Shown: positions 1-11,384, counted from the stretch's first letter. The stretch: 64,000 bases of DNA from Diplocarpon mali (GCA_024741835.1 JAENRP010000219.1:1-64000), one strand, 5' to 3'. Notes: a model not told the origin generated them from the sequence alone. Numbers and translations are program-made.

Positions 1-617
1 TAAATTATATAAATTGATTATTAAAAACTCTTATATAATTCAACTTTATATAGATCTTATAATTAGATAAAAGATTAATACTTAAGCTAAGTATAAGGAG
101 AATATTTTACAAAAGAAAAGAAACGCTAGCGATATTCATTTCTATTATACCTATTAAGTCTATATATAACCTTCTACTACTAACCTTAATAGAGCGCCTT
201 TTTATTTTAATAAATAGGCCTTTAAATAGGTAGGATTTATTAATCATATATACTATATAACTAGTATTACTATACTAATTAGATTTAAGGATCTTATAAA
301 GATCGGCTTTTAAAATATAGGCATTTTTATTATAATTATTATCTAAATTATTAAAAGTGGATTTAAGTTCAAATAACCTACTATTATTATTAGAGGTATC
401 TGCTAAAGTTCTAGCTAAATAGCCTTTTCCTTTGCCTTTCCTTAGTAGTTGCGGCCTTTAGTAGGATAAGGGCAGTTTGCTTCTTAACTTCTGCTTCAAT
501 TGCTTCTTAATATTAAAGCTAGCGACTATATCGATCAATTGCCTTTTAACTTTATAATTAGTAATATTATAAGTACTATTATAGAAGTAGTATCCTTAAT
601 AAGCTTAAGGGCTTATC
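1..617 (-). pseudogene. Copia A gag end / protease region (relic)
   Basis: The minus-strand translation, ignoring stops, resembles the copia retropepsin region: a stretch like the hydrophobic LLDSGA-xH-x-ND segment, followed downstream by a strand motif ending in LSINLLS, which matches the family pattern of a 'VLYVPDLSVNLLS' type. Upstream (about 430-560) lies a basic region where the gag zinc knuckle is expected. The protease processes the Gag-Pol polyprotein inside virus-like particles. The piece continues the gag at 7806-8640 once the gypsy insertion is removed. It is non-functional. The assignment rests on motif order and continuity across the insertion, not on an intact active site. Confidence 0.55.
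613..617. repeat. Target-site duplication TTATC, left copy
   Basis: TTATC directly before the 5' LTR; the identical TTATC follows the 3' LTR at 7801-7805. This proves that 618-7800 is one insertion with intact ends. Confidence 0.9.
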
Positions 618-872
618 TGTTACGGCCGCATCACGTGCATATCACGTGAACGGTTATATCACGTGTCGAAGTTAGGTGCACGCTAAGGTAGCAAGGTGGC
701 TGGATCATATGCACGCTAGTAAAGCACCTATACTTATTCTAAAAGAGCTTTACTAAAGACTCTCTCTTCTTCTTTATCTTTTCTTTTTAATTATATAGTA
801 TACCTCTTAAGGTAATATAGTTAGCGTTACTCGATTCTCGCCCTATTATACGCTTAAGAGTCAGTTGTAATA
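618..872 (+). repeat. 5' LTR of gypsy 1
   Basis: Starts TGTTACGG and ends GTAATA (ancestrally ..CA), 255 bp. The first 50 bp keep three CACGTG hexamers that have become TATATA-like in the 3' LTR. The rest is more A/T-mutated than the 3' LTR. The mutation load is therefore mosaic between the two copies. Confidence 0.92.
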
Positions 873-2089
873 TAAGAAAAGATCAACTCAACCTTTGCTA
901 AGAAGCTTAATATCTACTACCTTTAGAATCGTTATTTCGAACTGCCTTAAGCAACTTGATCTTTCGATCTTAATACTTCTACTATAAACTGCCTTAAGCA
1001 ACTTATACGTAGCGCTTAGATCTTATTGATTTAGTTTTTAAAGAAAGCTAAATAACAACCTTTAAATATAAGATCAGCTCGTTTTTTCGACCCTTTATAT
1101 ACTCTATTTTACAAATGGAAATTCACCTTCAATTTCAATTTGAAAAAAAATTATTCACTATGCTTTCGCTTTGCTAGCGTAGGCTGCTGCCTAAAGTAGT
1201 ATAATAACTTTTCTCTTCCTAACTCTCTCCCTTCCTTATACTACTCTTTTTTATTAACCTTATACTTATCGATAACTCTCCTTATACTCGTCGATAACTC
1301 TCCTTATACTCTTCGAAGCTCCTCCCTTCTTCCTTCGAAACCCTTGAATATAACTCGACTCCTTGAAGACCCCTCCTTGCGAATAAGTCGTCGAACTTCC
1401 TAATACTCCCCGTCGACCTATACTCGTTGACTCTGCCTTATACTCTTCGAAGCTCCTTACTCCTTCCTTCTTATACTTAGGTATAAACTAAGGGACTTAT
1501 ACCTATATATATATATAAAGACTTAGTTAGCTTTAATAGGTTATACTATACTATTGGAGATTAGGTCAACTTTAGTAGAGTAATAAGCTTTAGATCCTCG
1601 GATCCTACTTCCTTAGATTTGCACTATACTTTTAAATAACCTTATTGCAACTCTTGATTAGTAAAGAGACGTAATCCTAAAGTAAAACCTTCTTTCTTAA
1701 GATCTATAAACCTACGATACCTTAATATATATTCTATTAGAAGGCTTTAAGAATATATATAGCTTTGCTTATATTAATCTTCCCCCTTTTGAATAAGTTA
1801 CTATTTAGTATTAGGTCCCTTTAGACTAAACTAGATAATATAGAAAGAGTTAGTACTTAGGACCTCTAATCTTATGCTATTTAAGAGAAGTGAAAGGTTA
1901 ACCGCACTTCTACTAGGCCTTACTGCTACTAGTTCTAGTTCTATAGGCCTTACTGCTAACCTTGGTCTTAGAGATATGCCCCCTTTGGAGCTTACTTAGG
2001 AAGCTACCTCCTTTAGTATAGACTTTACTCCTAGGCCTAGCTTATAAGTGGATTCTTAAAATACTCCTCTTCTATCGATTAAAGTTAAG
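873..2089 (+). other. Leader of gypsy 1, no gene seen
   Basis: Untranslated region between 5' LTR and gag. It holds pyrimidine-rich runs and short near-repeats around 'cttatactcgtcgataactctc' (about 1260-1450, several imperfect copies). I could not recognise a primer-binding site after 872. No open frame of any length is visible. Confidence 0.5.
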
Positions 2090-3240
2090 GAAGAACCGAC
2101 GTCTACCTTTACTATATCGGCCCCTTTCTTCTTAGCTGCTTAGTAGGCCGAAATCGTAAACCTCGTTAGCGCTACTATAGCTACTGCTTTTTAAAATAAT
2201 ACTACTGCCCCTTCTTCCTTAAGTGCTAGCCCTTAGAATACTCAGTCCCTTACTACTGACTTACTACCTTCCTTAGACTATTACCTTTTAATTATTAGAC
2301 CTTTAGTCTTAGTTATTAACCTTTATTAAATTAAGTACCTTTAAACCTATTTTAGTAACTATTAAGGTAAAATTACTTATAATGCTTGGAAGATAGCTAT
2401 AAAGGTATTTATTTAAAAGTACTTAAGTAACTTTACTTTAAGAGAGGACTAGATTATTACCTACTTTAAGTATATAATAGGTAAAGCTTAGAACTTAATC
2501 TTATAATATATAAATCTTATCTTTACTAGTAAATTTATATATGCTATTAATATCCTTAAGGTCTTAGATCAAAGGTTCTTTAATTATAATTATATTTAGT
2601 TTATTAAGCTTAAATATAGTAGGCTAATTATAGGTTTAATATTATATAATAAGTTCTAATCTAAGTTCGTTACCCTTACTATAGTTAGTAAGATTGATTA
2701 GTCTTACTAGTTTGATAATATTTATAAAAAGGTCTCCTTAGCCTTAAAGAATAACCTTTAAGTAAAGAAGTATAAAATGAATAATGATTATACTACTTTA
2801 AATGAGTTCTTAGCTATTGCGGACTGCGAGACTTATAATATTAAGTAAGAAGAAGCTTATAATACTTAATAAGTCGCCCTTGCTATTGCGTTCTCCCTTT
2901 TAAAGGATTGTATCCTTAGTATATTGAAAAGGGAGTTATAAAGACCTATAGCTATAGCTACCTCTTTAGCTTCCTATACTTATTCCTCCTTGCTAGCGGC
3001 CTATTAAGAAAGGTCTGCCAGCCTAAAGCCGTTGTCTAGTCTTTGCTATAACTACAAAGCCCTTAGTTACTATGCGACAGACTGCCTTAAGCTAAAGAAG
3101 TAGGGCGAGTTTATAGTAGCTAAAGTTAAAATAGAAAACGACTTACTATTAGGAAATTGCTAAGCTATAGCAAAGACTCCTATTATAGTATAGGTTATAA
3201 TTTATAAAGAGATTTAAATTTTAATTCCTACTTATTAATA
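2090..3240 (+). pseudogene. Gag of gypsy 1 (relic)
   Basis: Capsid-like region with many TAA/TAG in place of Gln/Trp. Near 3040-3090 a zinc knuckle is still readable in degraded form, reading C-Y-N-Y...Y...D-C where Cys and His codons have gone to Tyr (the CX2CX4HX4C family pattern). Gag forms the virus-like particle and binds the RNA genome. Its position directly upstream of protease and RT fits the family. A single 23-bp palindrome copy lies at 2027-2049, just before the assigned start. Confidence 0.7.
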
Positions 3241-3798
3241 GGCGGCCGCTAGTTCTTAATTCTTATAGAACTAGCTTGAAATAGATCATTTATTAAAATA
3301 GTTGCTTATATTAATAGTAGAGCTAATATTTTCGATATTATTAAGATGTCTTTAGTATACTAGCTCTCTTAAAGACTTAAGGTGAAGTTTATTAAACTGC
3401 TTAAACTGATTATCCTTATTAGCTATAATAGCCTTAAAAGAGAAACTATTTGATTTGCTATTTTACTTACCCTTATAATTGATAGGCGACGAATTAACTT
3501 CCCTTTCTTAATTATAAGCTTAAGAGCAATTGACGTTTTAATTAATAAGAAGTTCCTAAAGCACTATGACCTTAAATAGTCCTATAGAAAGGGGAAAAAT
3601 AGTATCTCTTAGCCTAAGGATATACCTATTATCTCTTACTTTAATTGATGCGTACTAATCGATCTTTTATAATTAATAAGACCCTTAATGGCTTAATAAG
3701 ACGTCGATTGTAAAGCAGCTATAATAGATATTAAGGATAAAGACCTAAGAATGGCCTAAGCCTAGCTCTTAATGCTAGTAAGTAATAACTTGAATTCT

Positions 3799-3956
3799 AC
3801 TCCTAGTCCTAGCCTGTGAGTGAAATCTGCGAACTCGAATCCTACTCCTAGTCCTGGCCCGCAAGTGAAATCTGCGAACTCGAATCCTACTCCTAGTCTT
3901 AGCCCGCAAGTGAAATCTGCGAACTCGAATTCTACTCCTAGTCCTAGTTTGCAAGT
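3799..3956 (+). repeat. Four tandem 45-bp units carrying the 23-bp palindrome
   Basis: Palindromes start at 3799, 3844, 3889 and 3934, exactly 45 bp apart. The unit reads as a 15-residue Pro/Ser-rich repeat (NSNPTPSPGPQVKSA type) in the open stretch 3820-4032, between protease and RT. The period is a multiple of three, so the copy number can change without shifting the polyprotein frame. Mutations between units are mostly C to T or G to A. Confidence 0.9.
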
Positions 3957-4439
3957 GGCCTCTTATAAACTTAAAGATAGTAGTTTCTTTAAAGATTTAA
4001 AAAGAGATTTGAATTATATAAAAAAGGCCTAGCTAAGAGTACCCGACCCTTTATTTCCTCTTTTAGTAAAGAGAACCGCTCTTTTAAAGACAGCTTACTA
4101 AATTAGCCTAATCTTAGCCTTAGCAATCGGCGCCTTCTATTACTACTTTATAATTAAGGTAAGATAAGCTATATAAACTTAAGAATTAGCACTTAAAGAG
4201 TTCATATTTATAAGCTTTATTTATAATTTAGATTAAGAAATCAATTGCTAAGAATCGGTTAGGCAAGTTGAAATTAGCTCCCTTGGCCTTAGTTCGGCGC
4301 TATAAGCTAAGTATAAGAGTAATAATAAGCTAATAGATTAAAAGCTCCTGCTTTAGTACGCTAAGTTTAAGAATATCTTTAATTGCTAAGCCTTTAATTA
4401 ACTGCTAGAACTTAAGCTAAGGGTAGATTATAAAATCGA

Positions 4440-5740
4440 GCTAATAGGTAAGAATAACTTAATAATTAAACCCTTTTACTACCTTATTAATAAATAGCTC
4501 TTAAAGGTCAAGAGCTATATTCTTAAGAACCTATATAAAGGATTTATCGAAGCTTTAAGTTCCCCTTAAGTAGCCCTAATCCTCTTTATTAGAAAAGCTA
4601 ATAGCTCCTTACGTCTATGCATCGATTATTAGAAACTGAACGCCTTAATAAAGAAAGACCCTTACTTAATTCTACTTATTAATAAGATAATAGTACATAT
4701 ATCGAAAGCTTATATCTTTATAAAAATCGATATATAATAAGCCTTCTACTATATTCGCATATTAGCTAACGCTAAGGACCTAACTACCTTTTATACGCGT
4801 TATAGGACTTATAAATATAAGGTCTTGCTATTTAGGCTAATAAATAGGCCTGCCACCTTTTAGAGGTTTATTAATAATATTCTCTTTAATTACCTTAACG
4901 ATTTTTACTCTACCTACTTAAATGATATTCTAATCTACTTAGAAAACTCCCTTAATTATAAGATTTATATTAAGAAGATCTTAGGAATTCTCTAATACTA
5001 TAGCTTATAAGTAGATATTAAGAAAAGCGAGTTTAGGATTATTAAGATTAGGTTCCTAGGGTTTATTATTAGAGTTTACAGAATTAAGGTAGACTTTGAT
5101 AAGGTTTTAGTTATTTAAAAGTAGAAATACGCTAAGAATATACGTAGCGTATAAGGCTTCTTAGGTTTCTATAATTTCTATTAAAGGTTTATTTAAAGCT
5201 ATAGTTATATTTGCTAACCTTTAATAGCTTTTATAGGAAATGTTCCTTTTAACTTTAATAACACTTATAAAGAAGCTTAGGAAGCTCTACGCTTAAGCCT
5301 TCAAATGACCTTAATCTTATACTACTATTACCTTTAGAAGTAGATAAGGCTTAAGACCAACGCCTTTGATAGAGTAGTCGCTAGTATACTCTCCTAATTC
5401 TAAGAAGACAAGAACTACTACCTAATCAGGTACTTCTTAAAGACTATAAATAATACTAAGCTAAATTATCCTATTTATAATAAGGAGCTCCTAGCGATTT
5501 TTAAATCGTTCTATTAGTATAAGGCAGAGCTACTTAAGGCTTAGAAAATAGTATATATATATATAGATTATAAAGCCCTTAAGTACTTTATAATAACTAA
5601 GGACTTAATAGCCTAGTAGGCTCGCTAGGCGGAGTTTTTCGCTAACTTTAACTTCTTTATTATATATTAAATAGGTACGATAAATACGCTAGCTAATATA
5701 CTCTTATATTAAGACTAAGAGCTAACCCCTTTTAAAGCTA
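4440..5740 (+). pseudogene. Reverse transcriptase and RNase H of gypsy 1 (relic)
   Basis: The translated stretch shows RT landmarks in order. About 4608-4640 gives SLRLCIDY (family S-L-R-x-C-x-D-Y-R). IKIDI at about 4720 is the first catalytic Asp. YLNDILIY at about 4914 corresponds to YxDDILIY, with the first Asp mutated to Asn. LGFII follows at about 5055. RNase H follows (about 5330-5700), with the family tail where 'NTLANILLY' stands for N-x-x-A-D-x-L-S. Together these copy the RNA genome into cDNA. Numerous in-frame TAA/TAG and the lost catalytic Asp make it dead. Confidence 0.88.
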
Positions 5741-5820
5741 GGAAATAAGCTTTACGCTACTAGCAGCTCTTACCTAATAATAAGCTCTTTATAGAAGTAC
5801 TTGCCACTAAAGGCAATTCC

Positions 5821-5888
5821 ACTCCTAGGCCTGGCCTATAAGTGACTTTAACGCAGATCAATTCCACTCCTAGGCCCAGCCTACGAGT
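5821..5888 (+). repeat. Two palindromes 45 bp apart in gypsy 1 pol
   Basis: 23-bp palindromes at 5821-5843 and 5866-5888. The 45-bp spacing is the same as in the array at 3799. They lie between RNase H and integrase, another inter-domain linker, and read NSTPRPGL..V in frame. Confidence 0.9.
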
Positions 5889-5939
5889 GACGATTATGCC
5901 TATCTCACTAATAGAGGCACCTGCTAACCCGACGTCTAG

Positions 5940-7400
5940 GGTCGAGTATAATATAGCAAACTACTACATTATTAATAAGGTCATTTAAGCTAATAAGACC
6001 TCCCTTAAGCTATAGAAGTTCTAAGATAAAGCGCAGAGCTATAGCCTTAACTATAAACTTAGCTAAGGCAAACTCTTTTTCTAAGGTAGACTTATTATAC
6101 CATCCTAACCTTTTAAACTATAGATAGCCCTAATTCATTATATATATAAGCAACCTTGCGTAGTATACGCAGGAATTGGAAAGACCAGACTTTTAGTAAG
6201 AAGAAAATACTATTAAAAAAGCCTTAGCAGCGATATCGGCACTTATATTTAAAACTATTATTATTTGAAAATGAAAGCTTATTATAATAAGACCCCCGGT
6301 TTCCTATAACCCTTGCCAATTCCCGAATAAGCTTACTAATACTTAATAATAGATTTTATAGAGCTTCTGCTTAACGAACTCAGCTACGACTTTATATTAG
6401 TAATAATAGACCGATTATTAAAGAAGGCAGTATCGATCCTATGCTATAAGACAATTGATATAAAAGGCCTTATAGAATTATTTTTAATTTATTAGATATG
6501 CTATTTCAATATGCCTAACTCAATTCTATTAGATAAAGGAGCTTAATTCATTTCTGCCTTTTAGAAAGAACTCTATTAGATATTAAGTCTAAAGGTTAAG
6601 CTAACTATAGCTTATAACCTTAATATCGACGGCTAAACTAAGATCATAAACTAGTATTTAAAACAACGCCTTAAACCGTTCTACTTATACTATTAAGATA
6701 ATTGGAATCGTCTCTTACCTTTAATAGATATTGCCTAATTGACCTTGCCTTATAAATCGCTAAGGCAAATTTCCCCTTTCTAAGTGCTAAACGGCTATAA
6801 AGCCTGCTTCTCTTGGAATTTAATTAACCTAAAGCCTTTATAAATAGCAATTAAGAGATTAAATTATAAAATAGTACTTCGCATAGCTACTAGAGCTTAA
6901 AAAGTAGTCCAATTCGCTTAATCATCTTTTTAAGTATAATAGGCTAAAATAAAACAGCTCGCAGATCTCTATTACTAGCTAGTTAATTGGACTATAGGAG
7001 ATAATATACTAATTAGTATTGAAAATTAGAAACTGGACCGGCTAAGCCGAAAGCTCTCCGATAAGTAGTACGGCCTTATAAAAGTACTAGAAAAGCTAAG
7101 AGAAAGCTAAAAGCTATAATTGCCTAATTCGCTCTATTCGATCTACCCTATTTTCCACTTGCACTTATTGCGTAAATATATTCCTAACCTCTTACTAAGA
7201 TAAGTCTAAGAACCTTTTGCCTTAATTAAAGTGCTACTAGAATAGGAGGAGTAGGAGATAGAAGAAATAATTGGATCTTATATTCAAGCTAGGAAGCTTG
7301 AATATTAGATTAAGTAGAAAGGAGCTAATAAAGACCTTAAATAGTACTTATGCTTTAATGCTATAATAGTACTATATACTATTTAAGATTTCCATTTAAA
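5940..7400 (+). pseudogene. Integrase and C-terminal tail of gypsy 1 (relic)
   Basis: Follows RNase H in frame. The integrase core can be followed from about 6300 (a DFIELL-like strand ahead of the first Asp) through a D-K-G-A-Q-F-like stretch near 6530 and an 'A-Y-N-x-x-x-D-G-x-x-x' stretch near 6610, as in gypsy integrases. The tail around 7130-7330 sits where fungal Ty3 elements often carry a chromodomain, but I cannot confirm that fold. Integrase inserts the cDNA into chromatin. Stops are throughout. Confidence 0.75.
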
Positions 7401-7530
7401 AAACCCTTAAGTTAAAGGGCCACTAAGGGCGCTATTAAGCTGGCTAAGGTCATATAATAATAGAGTTGACAATTATAAGGAACTAAAGGATAATACGCCT
7501 ATAGATACAATTGCGCAGGCGCAGTTTTTC

Positions 7531-7542
7531 AAAGGGGGGGGG
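7531..7542 (+). promoter_or_regulatory. Polypurine tract of gypsy 1
   Basis: AAA followed by nine G, three bases before the 3' LTR at 7546. This is the expected plus-strand DNA primer site. Confidence 0.85.
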
Positions 7543-7545
7543 TAG

Positions 7546-7800
7546 TATTATAGCCGTATTATATATATATTATATAAACAGTTATATTATATATCGAAGT
7601 CAGGTGTACGCTAAGGTAGCAAGGTGGCTAGATTATATGTATACTAGTGAAGCACCTGTACTTATTCTGGAGGAGCTCTATTAGAGACTCTCTCTTCTTC
7701 TTTATCTTTTCTTCTTAATTACATAGCGTACCTCTTGAGGTAATACAGTCAGCGTTACTCGATTCTCGCCCTACTGTACGCTCGAGAGTCAGTCGTAACA
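7546..7800 (+). repeat. 3' LTR of gypsy 1
   Basis: 255 bp, same length as the 5' LTR, ending GTAACA and followed by TSD TTATC (7801-7805). Its first 55 bp are heavily converted to TA; the remainder is close to unmutated. Confidence 0.92.
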
Positions 7801-7805
7801 TTATC

Positions 7806-8640
7806 CTACGCTCCTTCCTCTTCTTAGGCTTATTATTATCCTATAATATAGTATTTGCCGATTTAAAGCGTCCTTTAAGGTCTTACTTAATAGTTTAAAG
7901 GAGGTCGATCTTCTTATAGATCTTAAGGTTGGGTTAGATAAAAAGAGATTATTTTATAATAGCGAACTTAAAAGGGAGGCTATTAAATAGGAAACTAAAA
8001 AGCTGAGTTTCCTTAAAAGTTATAGCTATCCTAAGATCTATAGCTTTTACTCTCCTCTTTACTTTATATAATATAAACTAGGCAGAGTCTATATTTATAT
8101 CTATATCCTTACTATCTTTATCTTTTTTTTATTAAAATAAAGTGATCTACTATAGCAGATGCTAAGTATTAAAGGCAATTGTCTAAGAGTATTTTGCCTT
8201 TAAAGTATCCTATCTTATCTTTACATTATTATAAACTTAAATAAAATCTTAATCTTTATCGCTTAAACCTCTATTAATCTTAAGCTTGCATTTAGCTAAG
8301 GCTAGCTTATACTCCTTCTCCTTTTCCATTTTTAAAATCTACCTTTAGGATTCTCGATTATTATCTACTAAAGCTCTTAAGCTAAGCTTATTTAATATAT
8401 CTGGCAAATCCTTAGCAATTATATTAGCTATTAAAGTAGAAGTAGACGAATTAGTAAAGGGAGTATAAAAGGCTATTCTCGCGTATTTAATAAGTGTCTT
8501 TTGAATCGCTATTTTAATGCCTTTGCTCTTAAAGTAAAGCTCTAAATCGTCGAACTATTATTACCAGTTCTTTTAAAAGAGTTAGAGGTCTTTAGGCTTA
8601 GTATTTTAATTAGAATTGGAAGCTATTACCGTTTCAAATA
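7806..8640 (-). pseudogene. Copia A gag, N-terminal part (relic)
   Basis: The minus-strand translation from about 8600 gives an F-D-D-L-E-L-Y-F-K-S-K-G-I stretch. This fits the start of copia Gag, where a 'W..W...LELYLKSKGL'-like segment is usual. Helical, charged sequence follows, with few stops at first. The relic runs into the gypsy insertion at 7800 and resumes at 617. Assignment is by that motif, by the LTR-leader-gag order, and by the protease on the far side of the insertion. Confidence 0.55.
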
Positions 8641-8694
8641 GAATTGCGTTAAAATTAAATAAATTAAATAGTTAAGGGCACTCCTCTTATCGAA

Positions 8695-8940
8695 AAGTCG
8701 AAATGATTAAATAGCAGGTATTATAAAAGTATTAAATAGGGAGGAAGTCCTCTTATCGAAAAGGGTTTTTTAGCTATAACGCAAGGAATCATACCTCTTA
8801 TAAAACATAGTAAAGCAAGGAATCATACCTCTTATAGTACTAAAGGGTTATAAAGCAAAGAATCACACCTCTTGCAATACGGGTTAGCTGAATAAGGAAT
8901 CATACCTCCTATTCGCCGATTGCTTACCTCTTATATCGTG
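8695..8940. repeat. Short interspersed repeats, core AAGGAATCATACCTCTTAT
   Basis: Four to five imperfect copies of a core of about 19 bp, spaced about 35-50 bp, near 8780, 8815, 8860 and 8893, with related 'tcctcttatcgaaaag' units before them. They lie upstream of copia A gag (minus sense), in its untranslated 5' region. Confidence 0.7.
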
Positions 8941-9862
8941 CATAATACCGCTCGGCCAAAACGTGAATCCATACCTTAGGGCGCGTACTAGCATATTTAG
9001 CCTATTTTCTATATAATATACCCCTTAGGTCGCTGGAAGAATAGTTTTTCCGACGGCCTAAGTACTAGCCTAGTCTGTGGTAGCGTAGATATAGCGCATA
9101 GACCGCTAAGCTAATAGAAATAGGTGGTCAGAAGGGCCAGAATGCAATTTTCTTTAGCTATATATCAGAGGTCGTTTTACTTAAATCTGTCGAAACTTCT
9201 ATTAATATAGTCGAAACTAAGTATAATTATTGCCGAATTCTTTGAAAAGTAGTTTACTAGCAGAACTTCGAAGCGAGAAAAGTCGGCTAAACCTTGCGCA
9301 AGAGGAATGCGAAAAGAATTATCGCTGCGCTTATAGGGCTTATAACTATTATATATAATACCGCTTAGCCAAAATGTGAATCCATACCTTAGGGCGCGTA
9401 CTAGTATATTTAGCCTATTTTCTATATAATATACCCCTTAGGTCGCCGGAAGAATAGTTTTTCCAGCAGCCTAAGTACTAGCCCAGTCTATAGTAGCGTA
9501 AATGTAGCGCATAGACTACTAAGCTAGTAGAAAATAGGTGGTCGGAAGGGCCGGAAGACCGCAATTTCTCCTTTGGCCATACATTAGACGGCTATCGGAC
9601 GTCTTTTTACTCAAACCTATCGAAACTTCTATTAATATAGTCGAAACCGAGTATAATCATTGCTAAGAATTTGGGAAATCGGCGACCGGTAGAACTTCGA
9701 AGCAAAAGAAACGTCGGCTAAACCTTACGCAAGAGGAATGCGAAAAAATTATCGCTACGCTTATAGGGCTTATAACTATTATATATAATACCGCTTAGCC
9801 AAAACGTGAATCCACACCTTAGGGCGCGTACTAGCATATTTAGCCTATTTTCTGCATAATAT
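8941..9862. repeat. Direct tandem repeat, about 2.2 copies of a 413-430 bp unit
   Basis: The string 'taataccgct' followed by '(c/t)agccaaaa(c/t)gtgaatcca' recurs with CCGCT at 8948, 9361 and 9791, periods of 413 and 430 bp. The third copy is cut after about 70 bp. Inside each unit is 'cttagggcgcgtactag' and a G/C-rich patch. The array sits in the 5' untranslated region of copia A. No frame is open across it. Confidence 0.85.
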
Positions 9863-9963
9863 CTTACTATAAGTCTCGTTCAACTTCCTACTAATAGTTA
9901 TAGCGCAAGTGCTTTCTAAGGGAAGTTAATAATCTATTATTAGTCTATCTAAGGCTTATAATC

Positions 9964-10158
9964 TATTAAGCTTAAGTAAGTTAGCGCAGTAGGTAAAGGA
10001 GGCTTCTAAAGGTCGATAGTTGATATATTAGTAAGAGTTAAGGAAGGAAGGTTACCCCTTTCTTCCCTATAGCTATATATATATCAATATCCTACTGACT
10101 AAGCAGTAGGGTCATATGATAATACATCGGAGTGATAGCTGTATTACCTATCTCAACA
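9964..10158 (-). repeat. 5' LTR of copia A (195 bp)
   Basis: On the minus strand it starts TGTTGAGATAGG and ends at the TATTAAGC end (ancestral ..CAACA). It has exactly the same length as the copies at 19913-20107, 39278-39472 and 61438-61632. The next roughly 100 bp inward (9863-9963) match the leader at 20108-20210. Confidence 0.9.
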
Positions 10159-11013
10159 TCTTTAGCAATTATCGGATGCAAGACTATAAGCCGACTTAAA
10201 GAAGTATAAGTTTAATATTATAAAAACTAAGTACCTTAGCTTTATTATTACTACTAAAGGCGTTTAGGTTAACCCTAATAAGGTAGTAATAGTAAAAAAT
10301 TAGACTTACCCCTTTATTATAAAGGGTATTTAATTATTCCTTGGTTTTTGCAACTTTTATTATCGTTTTATTTAAGACTATAGTCTTATTACCGCCCTTT
10401 TAATATACCTTATTAAGAATAACGTTCCCTTCCAATTCACCTCCAAATGTAAGCAGAGCTTCCTCTAATTGTAAGAAGCTCTTACACATGCCCTAATCCT
10501 TTAGCACTATAGGCAAGACCTCTCTTATATACTGGAAACTAATGCCTTTAATAGTATAGTCGCCTTTATATTATTATAGTAATATAGGTCCAAATAGCGT
10601 CCGATTGCCTATTATAGTAAAACTATAGCACTAGCTAAGCTAAATTACACTATATATAATAAGGAGATGCTAGCTATTATTCGATTATTTAGCTATTTCA
10701 AAGCCGAGCTTATAAAAGCACCCTACCGAATTATAATATATTTAGACTATAAAGCACTTAAGTACTTTATAACTACTAAAAACCTCAGTTCTTAATAGGC
10801 CCGATAGGCCGAGCTTCTCTTCGAATACAACTTTACAATTACCTACTGACTTAGCTCTAAAAACCCTTTCGCCGACGCCCTAACTCGCTATATTAATAAG
10901 TTAGAGGATCAGAATATAATAAAATGCAATAACCGCCTTACGATATTATTACGCTAGGATCAGATTAACCCTTGAATCCTCTTCAAATAGCTTTATAAAT
11001 AAAATATAGCTAA
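10159..11013 (+). pseudogene. Gypsy B RT C-terminus and RNase H (relic)
   Basis: Translation shows the RT/connection pattern (YLSFIITTKGV, then LFLGFCNFYYRFI; family LGF.NFYRRFI), followed by RNase H with 'LDYKALKYFITTK' (family TDHKNLEYF..TK) and 'NPFADALTRY' (family N.xADALSR). Downstream of RNase H the sequence stops at the copia 2 insertion. Many Gln/Trp to stop changes. It encodes the cDNA-synthesis half of Pol and is dead. Confidence 0.85.
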
Positions 11014-11246
11014 TGTAGCAAGGAGGTTCTCTAATAGTGAACTTGATAGTAAACTAGAAGAGGGCACGAAGAAGTATAAGGTGCAAACGACGATATTGGG
11101 TGTCTTAATTCATAAGAGCTCTCTAACTACAAGCTATTTAACAAGGGCTACCACTAAGTCATATAGCAAGTCATATAATATATCATATATATGATATGTC
11201 ATATAATAGATTATATGATAAACATATAATAGGCATACCTGCAACA
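11014..11246 (-). repeat. 3' LTR of copia 2
   Basis: Starts TGTAGCAAGG and ends CTGCAACA in plus reading. It is rich in TCATATG/CATATG hexamers in its last 90 bp, mostly mutated to TATA here compared with the copy at 16359. Confidence 0.92.
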
Positions 11247-11384
11247 TACCCCTCTAGGGAGACCTTTAAAGGTACTCGCCAGCAATACATATAATATTAT
11301 AACTTTTGTTATAATCTATAGTTTCGCATGAAAAATCAACCTGCAGATATGGGAAATAGAGTAGAGTTCGTTAGCGCGAAATCC

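Larger units (their letters stand above)
618..7800 (+). mobile_element. Ty3/gypsy retrotransposon 1, complete structure, RIP-degraded
   Basis: 7,183-bp plus-strand element with two 255-bp LTRs (618-872 and 7546-7800), a polypurine tract at 7531-7542 and a perfect 5-bp target duplication TTATC. Domain order is gag, protease, RT, RNase H, integrase, chromodomain-like tail, which is the Ty3/gypsy order. It contains six copies of the 23-bp palindrome described in the findings (3799-3956 and 5821-5888), plus one in gag (2027-2049). No frame is intact; most stops can be explained as RIP of CAG, CAA or TGG codons. It lies in copia A, between gag and protease. Confidence 0.92.
1..10158 (-). mobile_element. 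Ty1/copia element A, RIP-degraded, left end outside window, split by gypsy 1
   Basis: Minus-strand copia-type retrotransposon. Reading right to left it has a 5' LTR (9964-10158), a leader of about 100 bp, a repeat-rich untranslated stretch, the gag N-terminus (about 8640 down to 7806), then the 618-7800 gypsy insertion, then the end of gag and the protease (617 down to 1). RT and the 3' LTR must lie left of the window. The two flanks rejoin exactly at the TTATC target duplication. The LTR and leader match the copy at 19913-20212, so A and C are one family. The LTR abuts gypsy B pol at 10159, so A inserted into B. Coding frames are full of TAA/TAG. Confidence 0.8.

Noticed and set aside
630..665. 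CACGTG hexamers as a regulatory cluster specific to the 5' LTR
   Set aside because: The 3' LTR has TATATA at the same positions, explained by RIP of identical ancestral sequence, so it is not a 5'-specific feature.
3820..4032. A 70-codon open frame as an independent small gene
   Set aside because: It is the palindrome array plus linker inside gypsy 1 pol, open only because the repeat units contain no Gln/Trp codon in that frame.
7532..7542. Poly-G run as a sequencing artefact
   Set aside because: Its place directly before the 3' LTR is that of a polypurine tract.
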